NCBI RefSeq assembly: GCF_026151205.1
Contig: NC_087074.1
Location: 3,162,001 to 3,226,000 of the forward strand
Source of the DNA: Bolinopsis microptera
Taxonomy: Eukaryota; Ctenophora; Tentaculata; Lobata; Bolinopsidae
DNA: 64,000 nucleotides
Direction: 5' to 3'
Made by a program: the position numbers and the translations under genes. Below are positions 20,862 through 32,818 of this stretch, piece after piece (position 1 is the first letter of the stretch; each line of letters opens with the position of its first letter). The notes beneath the pieces were generated by a model. The model ran no database searches and had not been told where the DNA came from. It was given only the letters and a program-made list of their open reading frames with translations.

Positions 20862-22103
20862 GGGGGGGGGGGGGGGGGGGGGCAATGGCATAAATGGAGA
20901 AAATGGAGAATTACTCATAGGTTTTTCCATTTTCTCCATAGAAATAGTCTCCATTTTATGCCATTTTATGCCATTTTATGCCATTGAAAACCTGAAAAAT
21001 TTAGAATTTCGAGAAAAATTATTTTGAAAAAAGATATTTTCGGCCAATAATGAACAGAGTATCATGAAACATGGAGAAAAGTGGTTTTCAGAAAAACTTT
21101 GAAAAATGTTGACTTAGAAAATGTTCGGTCCGAGTCATTTACGATACGTACCTCCCGTATCGAGAGCTCCCGATTCCGAGCTCGTGTTGCAAAGGGGAGG
21201 CCTGCCTTCCAAGATCGCATTACCTCGAGTCCAAAATTGTGTATCGAGGGGAAGGTGGACTTCGAAAAACCGAAAAAATATTTTCGGCAAATAATGAACA
21301 AGGTAGCATGAAACGTGGAGAAAAGTGTTTTTCAGAAAAAATTTGAAAAATGTTGACTTAGAAAATTACCCCTCGGTACACAATTTTGGACTCGAGGCTT
21401 CCCCCTGGTAATGCGATCTCGGAAGGCAGGCCTCCCCTTTGCAACACGAGCTCGGACTCGGGAGCTCTCGATACGAGAGGTACGTATCGAGAATGACTCG
21501 GGCCGAAAATTTTCTAAGTCAAAATTTTTCAAAGTTTTTCTAAAAACCACTTTTCTCCACGTTTCATGCTACCTTCTTCATTATTAGCCGAAAATATTTT
21601 TTTGGTTTTTCGGTTTATCGAAGTCTGCACCTACCCCTCGATACAAAATATTAGGACTCGAGGCTTCCCCCTGGTAATACGATCTCGGAAGGCAGGCCTC
21701 CCCTTTGCAGTGCGAGCTTGTTTCGACTGTCGAGGATGTAGGTCTCACTTCTCAGTGCCTATTACTCTCCCCTATTACTCATAACTCACTCCTGCTGTAG
21801 CCTGTAGAAATAACTTTACACTAGGCTTGAGTAATTATTAGTTTGCCTAAAGTGTGCCTCTACTAACCTAGTATAAGCATCTAGTAGCCTACTATGAGCT
21901 TTCATAAGCTTGTTACGCCCCTAGTAAGCGTAAATAAACATGTTAGGATGTCCAATTTAGGTGTTAAATGGTGTTAAAGATGAAATTTCGAAGACAAAAT
22001 TCATGGCATAAAATGGAGAAAATGGAGAATTACTCATGGGTTTTTTCATTTTCTCCATAGAAAAAGTCTCCATTTTATGCCATTGGCCCCCCCCCCCCCC
22101 CCC
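20862..22103. mobile_element. Foldback DNA transposon with poly-G/poly-C ends (copy 2)
   Basis: This has the same ends as copy 1: a G run plus CAATGGCATAAATGGAG on the left, and CCATTTTATGCCATTGG plus a C run on the right. It is flanked by TCTATAAG at 20854-20861 and 22104-22111. The left internal block (20,060 bases downstream of its counterpart in copy 1) and the right block are inverted relative to each other: gaggcctgccttccaagatcgc versus gcgatctcggaaggcaggcctc, given here only as core ggcctgccttcc and ggaaggcaggcc. It also shares with copy 1 a unique segment near 21820-21960 (ctagtaagcgtaaata, aggatgtccaa). Confidence 0.78.
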
Positions 22104-22129
22104 TCTATAAGTATAAAGCTATAAGTATA

Positions 22130-22670
22130 TGAAACCAATCACATCCACAGCCTTCCGAATGTAAATACGGACTTCAGAAAACCGAAAAAATATTTTCGGC
22201 TCATTATGATCAGGGTAGCATGAAACATGAACAAAGGTAGTTTCCAGAAAAACTTTGAAAAATGTTGACTCAGAAAATTCTTGGTCCGAGTCATTCTCGA
22301 TACGTACATCTGAAGGCAGAGCTCCCGCTTCCGAGCTCGTATTGCGAAGGGGAGGCCTGCCTTCAGAGATCGCATTACAAAGGGGAACCCTCGAGCCCAA
22401 AATCGTATAGGTCGGACTTCAGAAAATCGAAAAAATATTTTCGGCTCATAATGATCAGGGTAGCATGAAACATGAACAAAAGTAGTTTCCAGAAAAACTT
22501 TGAAAAATTTTGACTCAGAAAATTCTCGGTCCGAGTCATTCTCGATACGTACCTCTGAAGGCAGAGCTCCCGCTTCCGAGCTCGTATTTCGACGGGGAGG
22601 CCTGCCTTTCTAGATCGCATTACAAAGGGGAACCCTCGAGTCTAAAATCGTATATCGAGGGGATACGCGT
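22130..22670 (+). repeat. Two tandem modules related to the foldback element interior
   Basis: Two units of about 250 bp share cgaaaaaatattttcggctc, agggtagcatgaaacatga, tttccagaaaaactttgaaa and gaaggcagagctcccgcttc. The family is the same as the interior of the neighbouring G/C-ended element but without its ends. A more distant piece lies at 38090-38400. Confidence 0.7.
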
Positions 22671-23110
22671 GTATAATTTTGACTGTCCATTGTTAATGGA
22701 AAAGGAAATTGCCTCAATATGTAAGTTACTCTTCTAGTCCATTTTGTAGAAAATTATTTCTATATACACATAACTCTTATAATAATTCTTACATAATAAA
22801 TATAATAATTTTGTATTATCACTAGAAGCTGCACAGACCTACTATGTACACACAAACCAACTAGGTAGTCATTAATACTCTACGAACCAATCTACCCCTA
22901 ATTCAGGAGTGTCTGCCTTATACTCGGACAATGAGCCCTCGGTCCCCACATAATATAATCTATAGTCTAATTCTATAAAACACATGAAAAGCAGTGCACT
23001 GCTCCTTACCCCTTGGTCTCTAGCTTTGTTATCAAAACACGTGATTCGGTCAATGTTTGTACATTTTCTGTACAACGTGTGCGATGCCTTTTCCGCTATA
23101 GAATGAACAT

Positions 23111-24042
23111 ATGGAGATGATAGATTATGCTATGGTTGAAAATGGCCAGTTCCTTACGGAATATGTGAATCAGATACACATGGCGACTGACAGTATTTTC
23201 AAGGAGATTAGAAGTAAAATCGGAATTGAACACAATGATTATGTGCGATTTGATAAACTGAACCAGAGAAGTGTGCCTAGAGAAAGGTTATCAGAATGGT
23301 TAGAGACAATGTGCTGTATGATGAACAATTATTGTGGTCCATTGTGACAATCCGCCACAGAAACAGCTCACGACAACCGAATTTTCAGGAAAGAAAAAAT
23401 AGCAGATGCGACTAAAATCATAGAATTACAAGAGAAGTTACTCTCTAAGCAAGAAGAAGACATGGCAAAAATCAGTGATTTGCAGGAGAAGTTAGCTTTG
23501 AAGAAGGATGACGAGATTGGATCAACTGTGAAAATTGCAGTTCAGAAAGAGATGAAGATCTTTTCGTCTCTGTTGAAAAACACGTGCAAAAACGCCTTTG
23601 CACCGAAGAAGATCCAAGCTGCGGTGAAAAATGTTGCCCTAGAAGAAGATCGAAGTAAAAGTCTGATTATCTTTGGGCTTCCAGAGACTGAGGAGAACCT
23701 GGATGCTAAGGTATCTGGTATTTTGTTGGACCATCTCAACGAAAAACCGAAATGTTGAGATGTAAACGAGTTGGAAAGGACAAAAGTAAGCGAGTCAGGC
23801 CAGTGAAATTCACTTTGTCAAGCTCAGATCAAGCTCTTACCATCTTGAGCAAAACTAAGCAACTTAGACATGTAGAGGGGTTTTGTTCAGTTTACATTAC
23901 TCCTGATAGATCAGCTGCAGACAGAATAGCCTACAAGAAAGTTGTCGCCCAACTGCTCAACAAAAGGACAGCAGAGCCGGACAAAGTGCATGTAATCAGG
24001 AACTTTAGAGGCATTAGTTCGGAGAAAGAGCCTTCAGAGTGA
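23111..24042 (+). pseudogene. Non-LTR retrotransposon ORF1 remnant
   Basis: A charged, coiled-coil-like part (frame 23462-23758: lysine- and glutamate-rich with LQEKLA) leads into KSLIIFGLPETEENLD, then KRVGKDKSKRVRPVKF and a final ITPDRSAADR. This order is typical of the RRM-like nucleic-acid-binding domain of ORF1 proteins of L1/CR1-type elements: an IxxFGLPE start, a basic RP-VKF strand and a tPDxS/T motif. A frame break near 23750-23760 separates the two main pieces, so it is not intact. The short frame 23111-23347 lies just upstream and may be its N-terminal part. No endonuclease or reverse transcriptase follows. Confidence 0.7.
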
Positions 24043-24300
24043 TATATTTTCTAGTACAATGTTATATGATTTAATTCATTGATTAATTAATTTTTTGGTA
24101 TAAGGGCCCAAAGTTATTGCGGGTGTGGTATTCCTTACTGCACACTACCGTGTTTTGGTTACTCCTCTTAATACATAATTTGGGTTTTGATATTCATAAT
24201 GGGATAGTGGAAATTAGGGCTATATCGGTTTTCTCCTTTTATAACTGGGTTTATTTAGAAGCATTCAATTCTGTATAATTATGTATTGTTTGAAAAGATT

Positions 24301-25038
24301 TAGATAAAAAATGTTATCTTATTGTAAACAGGGTTTATTTGTTCGATTACGTGTAGTATGGTAAAGTATTAACACAAGTTAACTAATAATATTATGTGTA
24401 TGAGTACAGATTCGAAGTTAAACATCGAGTTCCGTTCTGACAAACCTTCGAGATCGTCTGGAAGGGCTGATCTAAAAGAAAGCTCTGCTCAGTATTTATA
24501 ACTAATCTAACCATTAACTAACGAGCTAGTTTACGAATATATGACATCTAACTTTGCTCTGCAAATATCTTTCGCCGCAATTTTCGAGATTTTCGCCACA
24601 ATTTTGCTTAATTTGGCATGTCGCGGCGCCGCGATTTTTGACCTTAATAATCGCGATTTTCTTTTGTCATTGTCTGTAAGTAGTCGTCATCAGTAATCCA
24701 GCGGCAATATGTAAGTTACTCTTCTTGTCCATTTTGCAGAAAATTATTTCTATATACACATAACTCTTAGTCTTATAATAATTCTTACATAATAAATATA
24801 ATAATTTTCTATTATCACTAGAAGCCGCACAGACCTACTATGTACACACAAACCAACTAGCAAGTCATTACCCTACGGGATGACTTGCCTAGTTTGGAAT
24901 TTCCGCCGCGATTTTTGACCTAAATAATCGCGATTTTCTTTTGTCGTTTTTAAGTTTAAGCAGTCGTCATCAGTAATCCAGCGTCCATGTTGAATTGTTA
25001 CTTAGTAAACTATAATATTGAATTACAAATTTGACCAA
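24301..25038 (+). repeat. ~740-bp segment, first copy of a tandem segmental duplication
   Basis: It runs from tagataaaaaatgttatctt to attacaaatttgacca and recurs almost unchanged at 25503-26245. Within it, 24709-24862 also matches 22720-22866. It contains two cgcgattttt blocks. No coding capacity is visible. Confidence 0.85.
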
Positions 25039-25502
25039 AATCATAGAATTACAAGAGAAGTTACTCTCTAATTGCAAAAAGAAGACATGGCAAAAATCAG
25101 TGATTTGCAGGAGAAGTTAGCTTGAAGAAGGATGACGAGATTGGAACTGTAAAAAGTGCAGCTCAGAAAGAGATGAAGATCTTTTCGTCTCTGTTGAAAA
25201 ACACGTGCAAAATCGCCTTTGCACCGAAGAAGATCCAAGCTGCGGTGAAAAGGGTTGCCCTAGAAGAAGATCGAAGTAAAAGTCTGATTATCTTTGGGCT
25301 TCCAGAGACTGAGGAGAACCTGGATGCTAAGGTATCTGGTATTTTGTTGGACCATCTCAACGAAAAACCGAAAATGTTGAGATGTAAACGAGTTGGAAAG
25401 GACACAAGTGAGCGAGTCAGGCCAGTGAAATTCACTTTGTCAAGCTCAGATCAAGCTCACACCATCTTGAGCAAGACTAAGCTACTTAGACATGTAGAGG
25501 GG
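25039..25502 (+). pseudogene. Second ORF1 remnant, internally deleted copy
   Basis: The open frame 25122-25505 repeats KSLIIFGLPETEENLD and KRVGKDTSERVRPVKF with few changes from 23462-23880. The copy stops at the RHVEG position and jumps directly into the 740-bp segment, skipping the equivalent of about 23880-24300. One base is missing near 25120 relative to the first copy. It is a recent duplicate of a dead element. Confidence 0.75.
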
Positions 25503-26245
25503 TAGATAAAAAAATGTTATCTTATTGTAAACAGGGTTTATTTGTTTGATTACGTGTAGTATGGTAAAGTATTAACACAAGTTAACTAATAATATTATGT
25601 GTATGAGTACAGATTCGAAGTGAAACATCGAGTTTCGTTCTGGCAAACCTTCGAGATCGTCTGGAAGGGCTGATCTAAAAGAAAGCTATGCTCAGTATTT
25701 ATAACTAATCTAATCGTTAACTAACGAGCTAGTTTACGAATATATGACATCTAACTTTGCTCTGCAATATCTTTCGCCGCAATTTTCGAGATTTTCGCCA
25801 CAATTTTGCTTAGATTGGCATGTCGCGGCGCCGCGATTTTTGACCTTAGGCTTAATAATCGCGATTTTCTTTTGTCATTGTCTGTAAGTAGTCGTCATCA
25901 GTAATCCAGCGGCAATATGTAAGTTACTCTTCTTGTCCATTTTGCAGAAAATTATTTCTATATACACATAACTCTTAGTCTTATAATAATTCTTACATAA
26001 TAAATATAATAATTTTCTATTATCACTAGAAGCCGCACAGACCTACTATGTACACACAAACCAACTAGCAAGTCATTACCCTACGGGATGACTTGCCTAG
26101 TTTGGAATTTCCGCCGCGATTTTTGACCTAAATAATCGCGATTTTCTTTTGTCGTTTTTAAGTTTAAGCAGTCGTCATCAGTAATCCAGCGGCCATGTTG
26201 AATTGTTACTTAGTAAACTATAATATTGAATTACAAATTTGACCA
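25503..26245 (+). repeat. ~740-bp segment, second copy of the duplication
   Basis: Near-identical to 24301-25038, differing by scattered single bases and a few small insertions (for example an extra taggct near 25847). The match ends abruptly at gacca|tcgaag, just upstream of the PLAT-like gene. Confidence 0.85.
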
Positions 26246-26403
26246 TCGAAGAAGGTACCTACCTCGTACCAGAAGTGAAATTCTTATTCTCCATGAGGTT
26301 GCCTACTGTTGAAAGTTCAAACATCCAATGAGCCGCGTCCAGAGCAGTCTTTAAAGCTACCATCATTTGATATTTTTATCTATTCACATCGTTCAAGCTG
26401 AAA

Positions 26404-27183
26404 ATGAAGCAACAACTTTCTCAACTCCTGTTCCTGGGTCTCCTGGCCGCACAAGCTCTCTCTGTCCACTACCAGCTGGATGTCGTTACTGGATCTCGGA
26501 AGTACGACGACACTGACGGTAGCTTTGTAGCAAAGGTAAAAGGAAGCAAAGGCGAGGTAACGTTTGGAGTACTAGACGACCCATCGAAGAATGATTTCCA
26601 GTTGGGAGCAACCGACAACTTTGCAGCCGAGTCCGACATTGACATCGGTAAAGTGAATTGCGTGGAAATCGAAGCAGAATCAGATGACGCGTGGATGGTG
26701 GACTACATAACTGTGACTGCTGGCTCGGAGAAGACATACGTGTACAACACTGAAGGGAGCTATCTGTCCTCAGATACAAATGAAGGAAAGGATAAGATGA
26801 GCCTTTGCAAACAGGGGGATGCAACCTACGTTCTCGCGATCACGACTAAAGATGAGAATCACGCCGGCACGGACAACATCCACGCTAGACTGACAATTAG
26901 CAGCACTAGGGGCAAGAGGGGGAACACCACCACAGGGATCCTGGACAATAAAGGTAAAGACGACTTTATTAGAGGAGCAACAGACACCTTCACCCTGCCC
27001 AACCTAAAGAACATTGGAAAAGCTGGCTGTATCTTCATCACTGCTGCTCAAGATGACGCCTGGCTGTTTGACGAGATTAAAGTTACACGAGGTAAATCTT
27101 CCCGGACTTTCAAGAACGAGGATAGCACGTGGCTGTCATCAGACACAAATGAGGGGAAGAAAGAACTTGAGATTTGTTATTAA
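26404..27183 (+). CDS. Secreted protein with two tandem PLAT/LH2-like domains (single exon)
   Basis: 259 residues on one uninterrupted exon. Residues 1-20 form a signal peptide (LLFLGLLAAQALS), so the product is probably secreted. Two similar domains follow, about residues 22-125 and 141-255. Each starts with a short strand (YQLDVVTG; YVLAITTKD), has a repeated core (DFQLGATDNF; DFIRGATDTF), then DDAWMVDYITVTAG or DDAWLFDEIKVTRG, and ends WLSSDTNEGK or YLSSDTNEGK. This order fits the PLAT beta-sandwich, which binds lipids or protein partners. Each domain has two cysteines in equivalent places, allowing a disulfide. No catalytic domain is attached. A poly(A) signal follows at 27194-27199. Domain assignment is from pattern; function is unknown. 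Confidence 0.8.
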   Translation: MKQQLSQLLFLGLLAAQALSVHYQLDVVTGSRKYDDTDGSFVAKVKGSKGEVTFGVLDDPSKNDFQLGATDNFAAESDIDIGKVNCVEIEAESDDAWMVDYITVTAGSEKTYVYNTEGSYLSSDTNEGKDKMSLCKQGDATYVLAITTKDENHAGTDNIHARLTISSTRGKRGNTTTGILDNKGKDDFIRGATDTFTLPNLKNIGKAGCIFITAAQDDAWLFDEIKVTRGKSSRTFKNEDSTWLSSDTNEGKKELEICY

Positions 27184-27193
27184 GTGTTTAAGT

Positions 27194-27199
27194 AATAAA
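27194..27199 (+). terminator. Poly(A) signal AATAAA of the PLAT-like gene
   Basis: A canonical AATAAA lies 11 bases after the TAA stop codon, implying a very short 3' UTR. Confidence 0.6.
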
Positions 27200-27419
27200 C
27201 AGTGGACTAGTAGTATGCATTTAGGCATTTGGTTAATTCCATGTTAGCTTTAAGTTTAATGGAGTTAAGAATACATTTTCAAAAATTTTACCAAGAATTT
27301 CATTTTCAAAATCATGCAACTTCGCAGTTTGAATTGTCATCGAATTGATAAAATCTTTTAATGCAGCACCATATCTCAGATATGCACATATAATTATAAA
27401 AACATAGAAATAAATCAGC

Positions 27420-28020
27420 AATGCGCGCTAGGACAGTAACCCTTACAGTTACAAGAAGAATGTGTGAAAAAGTGGAAATTTTTATAGATTTTAAAGAGTG
27501 TATAAATCTAACTCTCCGTTTGATCTTTCACTTTTGGTGAATCTACAATATGATCCACCATAAAGTTCACACACGGACTACAAAATGTAACATTTGAGCT
27601 CAACTTAGCGCCCTTCTTCCATTCCATACAAAGATGGCGACCATTATTTCTTAATTCGTTACAATCGTTAATTTTTCATTTATGCTACTTTTTTTCTCTG
27701 TCACCTACACTGTAGGGCAGCTGTCGTGATATCATGGATCGCTTAGGTTCCACCAGGATCTGGTAGTTCTCATAATTATGCGGCCTCTATGTATTGTCAT
27801 CTCGCACGTAACTCCTTAAGAATCTCGGGAGTTTGGCATGTGAAAATTCGCAGCCTTCCAGACATTGAATGGGTCAACGAGGTACGGTGTCGTACGTCGC
27901 CTCAAGATCGGGTAACAGGGGGCCGGCTGACCAGGCCAGAACCCAATTGATTGGGTCTGAGGTCACGTGATTATGAGCATGAGGTCACGTGACTATGACG
28001 TCACCAGAGCTTGTTCTCCG
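27420..28020. other. Spacer with E-box/CRE motifs
   Basis: No gene is supported. The sequence has GTCACGTGAC at 27984-27993 and TGACGTCA at 27996-28003, next to ggtcacgtga at 27961. There is no adjacent gene start to assign them to. Confidence 0.4.
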
Positions 28021-28554
28021 AGCTCAAGCTACTTGATCAGGCCATATATGGAATAATATAGTGTATCGCATGTAATTGGATCCAATTATAGGAGCTGCGC
28101 AATTATCGCACGCGCAGCATATTGATCTGGTATCACCTTCTGAAACTAAGCATGCAGCTGGGCTTGACATACGTTGCATGCCACTTTTCGCTATTGGGAT
28201 ACGAAACATGTATCAAAGCTGGGCCAGAGATTTTAAAATAGATGGATTATTTGTTCATGAAAATCGAAGTGAAAATCATGTAACCCTGTGTTTTTGAGGA
28301 ACACGATAAAACTGGTTATAATTATCATACAACAACAACAACAATGTTATTATAAGCTAAGCGCCTGAGCGGCTTATCGGGTGGCACCGGTCTCTCTGCC
28401 GAATCTCAGTAATTGTAAACAACGACGCCTCTAGGTATTATAGCCAATGAGCGGGCTTATGAAGGAAATATCTCGAGTTGAGAAGACGAAAGAAATTTTT
28501 CCAAATATTTTCTAAAGATTAACGAATACGGATATCAACCAATATCGAAAAGGA

Positions 28555-29125
28555 CTACCAAGCTTGAGCGAGCATGCTGTTTCTTTTACACAAAAACTCA
28601 GTTGCAGTCTTGAACGGTGCGAGAGTCTTGGTAATGTCTTTAGCTAAGTCAGTTTCTCCTGCATCCAGTTGTAGATTGCCTAGCTCCAAGTCATCTAAAA
28701 TTCCGTGCACTACATATTCAGTTATCCGGTCATATCTCTCCAACATACTGCACAGCCAGCTCCAACGGGTTTTGTAGTCTCATTGCAGTCCGAATTCCCT
28801 TCTGTGCTTCAACAAACAACACTAACTACGTCTGACCATACAATTACAACCTCTAAGTTACCTACTAGATGCGATTTAATGCAACATTTCAATTTTCACT
28901 GCCACAAATACATACACACACCATCACACTGAAAATCATGCTAGCATTAGCACTGGGTTTAACTTTACAAACTGAGAAATAGATTCGAAAAATATGTTAA
29001 ATGTTCGCCATTTTACCATAATAAAAATTTGTTGATTATCGCGAAAATTCTCGAAAATTGTCGCGATAATCAATATTGATTTTTGGGAAATTATCGCCGA
29101 TAATATCGGTTGGCAACCCTAATCT
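28555..29125 (-). pseudogene. hAT transposase fragment and terminal sequence
   Basis: The minus-strand frame 28555-28746 contains MLERYDRITEYVV, DDLELGNLQL and LAPFKTATEFL. This matches the RNase-H-like/insertion region of hAT (ZBED-type) transposases, where a TRW-S-MLERY segment precedes a LxPF-xxT helix. A near-identical fragment is at 32819-33115. Downstream on the plus strand, 29035-29122 is rich in cgcgataat and ends ggttggcaaccctaa, which resembles a hAT terminus (CAGGGTTGCCA-like when reversed). No intact transposase remains. Confidence 0.6.
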
Positions 29126-30389
29126 TGATAGCTTTGAGCAACTTAAGTTCGTGGCTTTCAAGTGTCACCATACTATAGCTACACTAGTGAATTTTATAAA
29201 TTCATAAGATAAAACCTACAGGAGGACATGACAATTAGGGTTAAGTTTGACCCAATTTCCCGAGCTTACCAGGTTCTACCATGTGTCAGGAGCCGTTGGG
29301 ACGCTTAATGTAAGTAGTCCACCCCGGGTTTGACCAAGTGAAATTTGAATCAACCGCTGTAGTATCGGTTGTTATCTATCATACGTTCAATAATCACTGT
29401 TCTAACAGTGACCTGTTACTCTGGTCGGTACCTCTGCTGCATCTGCATGAGATCAAATGAGAAACTGAGAGGGTGCACGTGAAGTCGTGAACGCTAGCAG
29501 GGTGCATGTCAGCACATGACCCATGAAGAAAATTCTTAGTTGCCTGTTTAAATTCCTTCCTCATTTATCGTTTTAGTAAAGGTTTAGTAGTTGAAAATTC
29601 CATTTTTAATCAATCTTCAGTAAAAACTTTAAACCAGGGGAAGCGATCCATAATTGGCATCCGTACGGCAAATATAAAGTGGTGTAAACCGTTTATACAC
29701 ACGTTCATCAAGTTATTCAGTTACACACAATGTTAATCTTCTTTGTTAACAATAGCCTCGTGATGCTAAGGAGAATATTTCAACTAATGTTAAGGTTCGC
29801 TGAGACCTATTGGCGGGGCATGTTTTACATTTTCTTATTGTCCTGCTGGTTTGTTGACCAGCCTCATAGAACTAGCTCTGTAAGGCTGGTCACTATACCA
29901 ACAATTTATTGCATATTTTTTACACGCTAACCTAACCAGCTGATGGTTATATTGATTATCATGACATAAATGTTATTTATAATGAATCTGGTTACTACAT
30001 TAAAACTCCAATTTAACGTGGAATTTGGACGTGTCACCGTTCAAATTTGAGTGAGCCACCCTGTCAAGCTGTCAATAGTTGTCTATAGGAGCTAGTCGGC
30101 TCGTAAATGTAAACACCGCCGGATATGACCGGTGCCGGGGTTTCTCATAATGATCATAGTTCCATACCTCTGTAGCTATTCCCACGATAGAAATCCTATT
30201 TTGATTCCCGGCCGTGATGAATGGATTTCCAGTAGATTCCATTCGAAGTCGAATCACTTCGGGCTTATCTTGATAGCTTTGAGCTACAATTGTAAACCAA
30301 TTGCTCCTCTTGTCACTAACTATCGGACGATTTACGTAATAAAGTTCGATAACGAAAGTTCGTGGTTTTCGAATGTCACTATTAAAAAA

Positions 30390-31661
30390 CGAAACCATGT
30401 TCTAGGAATATTTATAGATTTGAGTAAAGCATTTGATACAATCGACCATAGTACACTCCTAACAAAACTAGATAGGTATGGAATAAGAGGCAATGCAAAC
30501 TGTCTTATTAAAAGCTACTTATCAAATAGAACACAGTACACTGAAGTCCTTAATGAAAAATCCGAAAACCTTATCATTAAATATGGAGTTCCACAAGGCT
30601 CTGTTTTGGGACCGCTCCTTTTTCTTCTATACATAAATGATATTGCCAATTCCTCAGATTTAGGAAATTCATACTATTTGCTGACGACACCAACATTTTT
30701 ATTAAAGGCAAAACTGTAGAAGAAGCTTATGAGAAAGGCAACAAATTGCTTAGCTGTATAAAAAAGTACATGATCCTTAACAAACTACACATCAACATGT
30801 CAAAGTGCTGTTATATGCATTTTAAAACAAAGGCTAGTAAACCAGTAGAATTGCCAGATTCGCTTCAACTCCATATTGATGGCTTTCCAATTAAAAAAAC
30901 CAAAGCAACAAAGTTTCTTGGAGTTGTTATTGACGAACAGCTTTCCTGGGGGCCTCATATAACAGCACTTAAACGAAAGTTAAACTATGCCTCTGCCACC
31001 TTAAGTATAATTAGGGACTCAGTACCGAAGGAACTCCATAAAGACCTCTACCACACACTATTTGAATCCCACCTTACATATTGTATCTCAGTTTGGGGTG
31101 ATGCAGCACTCTTTAGGACAGCAAGTATCTGGCTGTCTCAGAAGCAGTAAGCACTGCGTACGGGTCCTCTTTGGTGATAAAGAGGCATACCTAAACAAGT
31201 TCCTAACATGTGCAAAAACAAGAGAGTTTGACAACCAGGCACTTGACCATACATTCTTCCAACTAGAGCACTGTAAACCACTTTTCAAGCAACAAAACAT
31301 CCTGGCTTTCAAAAATTTATATACATATCACACATTTATGGAAGTTTTAAAAATACTAAAACTAAGGTGCCCAGCACCACTGCAACAGCATTATCAGCCA
31401 TCTTCTAGTTCTAGAAAGGAAACCACTCTCATTTCACAACTCCCATCTAATGACTTTATATCAAGATCCACCAAAATTTGGAGCACAATTGCACCTAAAC
31501 TTAAGCTTTTTGAGTACTCCTACAAGATTAGCCTTGCTAAAGGTCGCCTGAAAAAGGCACTTCTAAAGCTGCAACATGCTTATAATGATTCAGCATGGAC
31601 CTCAAGCGATTATGACATAATGCAGCTATCATTTGAAAACAATCCCCTTCGACAAATTTAA
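30390..31661 (+). pseudogene. Non-LTR retrotransposon reverse transcriptase, 5'-truncated
   Basis: The conserved order of a LINE reverse transcriptase is present. FIDLSKAFDTIDH is motif A, GVPQGSVLGPLLFLLYIND is the QG block, and FADDTNIFIKG carries the catalytic YADD-type box. KFLGVVID and HLTYCISVWG follow, with a C-terminal region to FENNPLRQI. Two frame breaks, near 30672 and 31125, interrupt it. No endonuclease precedes it; the sequence upstream of about 30390 is unrelated. The style fits a Jockey/CR1-like group, but the clade needs a tree. Confidence 0.85.
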
Positions 31662-32277
31662 TCCAGTGTTCTCGGCCCACAGGTTCCTCCTATTAAAAAT
31701 TTTTGATTTTGGTAAATGTGTGCTGACTCCACCACATATACATATGTATTTAACCTAATATTTAGTGTATTACAGGTAGACATTGTGCATTGAATTAGGT
31801 AGGTATTTTTCTCTTAGGTAGATATTAAGAATTTGGTAAACTTCTTGATTGTATGACAATTTCCATTATTGAGACGTTTTTAATATTTAATTTAAGAGGG
31901 ATTTAAAATTTTGTATAGGACTGGTTCACACTCACAGTGTGAACAGATTCCAGATTTATATATTTTTAAACTGATATTTAATAAATGATCAAAAGAACCA
32001 ATTTTAAAGTTGCCATACTGAAGCCTTTACTTTTAGGTCCAAAATATACCCATTATGCTCACTTAAAAACAACTCTAAATCAGTAGGCTGTCACTCTATT
32101 AATGCACCACACCGCTACCTCCACTGCACTAAAAGTTAAATAAATTCTACAATCCTAATTTTGTACCGTGATGGAGACCGGTGTCCATACAAAACATTTA
32201 ATTTACTAGGTTGCCGTTTGGTGTGAGCAATAGCGAACCGCACGCACACTCCTTTGCCCCGTCAACCTATATCTAAT

Positions 32278-32566
32278 AGCTCAGTGGCTCAGTCGGTTAA
32301 TCCGCCCGTCTACTGGCCTGGAAGTTGCGAGTTCGAATCCCAGTTGGGCCAAAATCTCAAAAACTGAAGGGCAGCCGTCACTCACCAAACCATGGTGTAA
32401 ATGGTAGTGGCTTTCATTAGAGCTGCGAAAATAACACGAGTGTATATGCCTGGGGTTGCGTCCCGACTATACTGCAGGGAAATCTGTACCGAAAGGACCG
32501 TGGCCGAAATGCAATTAGACAGGGAAATTGGCTCCCCGACTGCGGTCGACCAAATTATTTATTATT
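32278..32566 (+). mobile_element. tRNA-derived SINE with 10-bp target-site duplication
   Basis: The head carries a consensus RNA polymerase III A box (TGGCTCAGTCGG, 32285-32296) and B box (AGTTCGAATCC, 32330-32340) at tRNA-like spacing. A tRNA-unrelated body follows and the 3' end is TTATTTATTATTTA-like. The direct repeat TATATCTAAT flanks it at 32268-32277 and 32567-32576, marking a target-primed insertion of about 289 bp. The acceptor stem does not pair, so this is not a working tRNA gene. Confidence 0.82.
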
Positions 32567-32818
32567 TATATCTAATCTATTTGAAGAGTGACAACCATAC
32601 TACACATTGAATTAGGATTCCTTTAAATATCAAATTGATTTATTGTAAACTTGTTTACTCTGTAATAAATGGCATAAATTGAAATTTTTGTTTAACTGAA
32701 ATTTTTGTTTAACTGATTATACTACTATACTAATGAACGTTATAAATTGAAAATTCGAGATCCTGGTGGAACCTACAGGTGGACATGACAAGGATTAAGT
32801 TTGACCCATTTCCTCGAG

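Noticed and set aside
22119-22620. Short overlapping frames on both strands
   Set aside because: They come from the tandem foldback-family modules and show no coding signal.
32278-32352. Functional tRNA gene
   Set aside because: The A and B boxes fit, but no acceptor stem forms. The unit extends to 289 bp with a target duplication, so it is a SINE.
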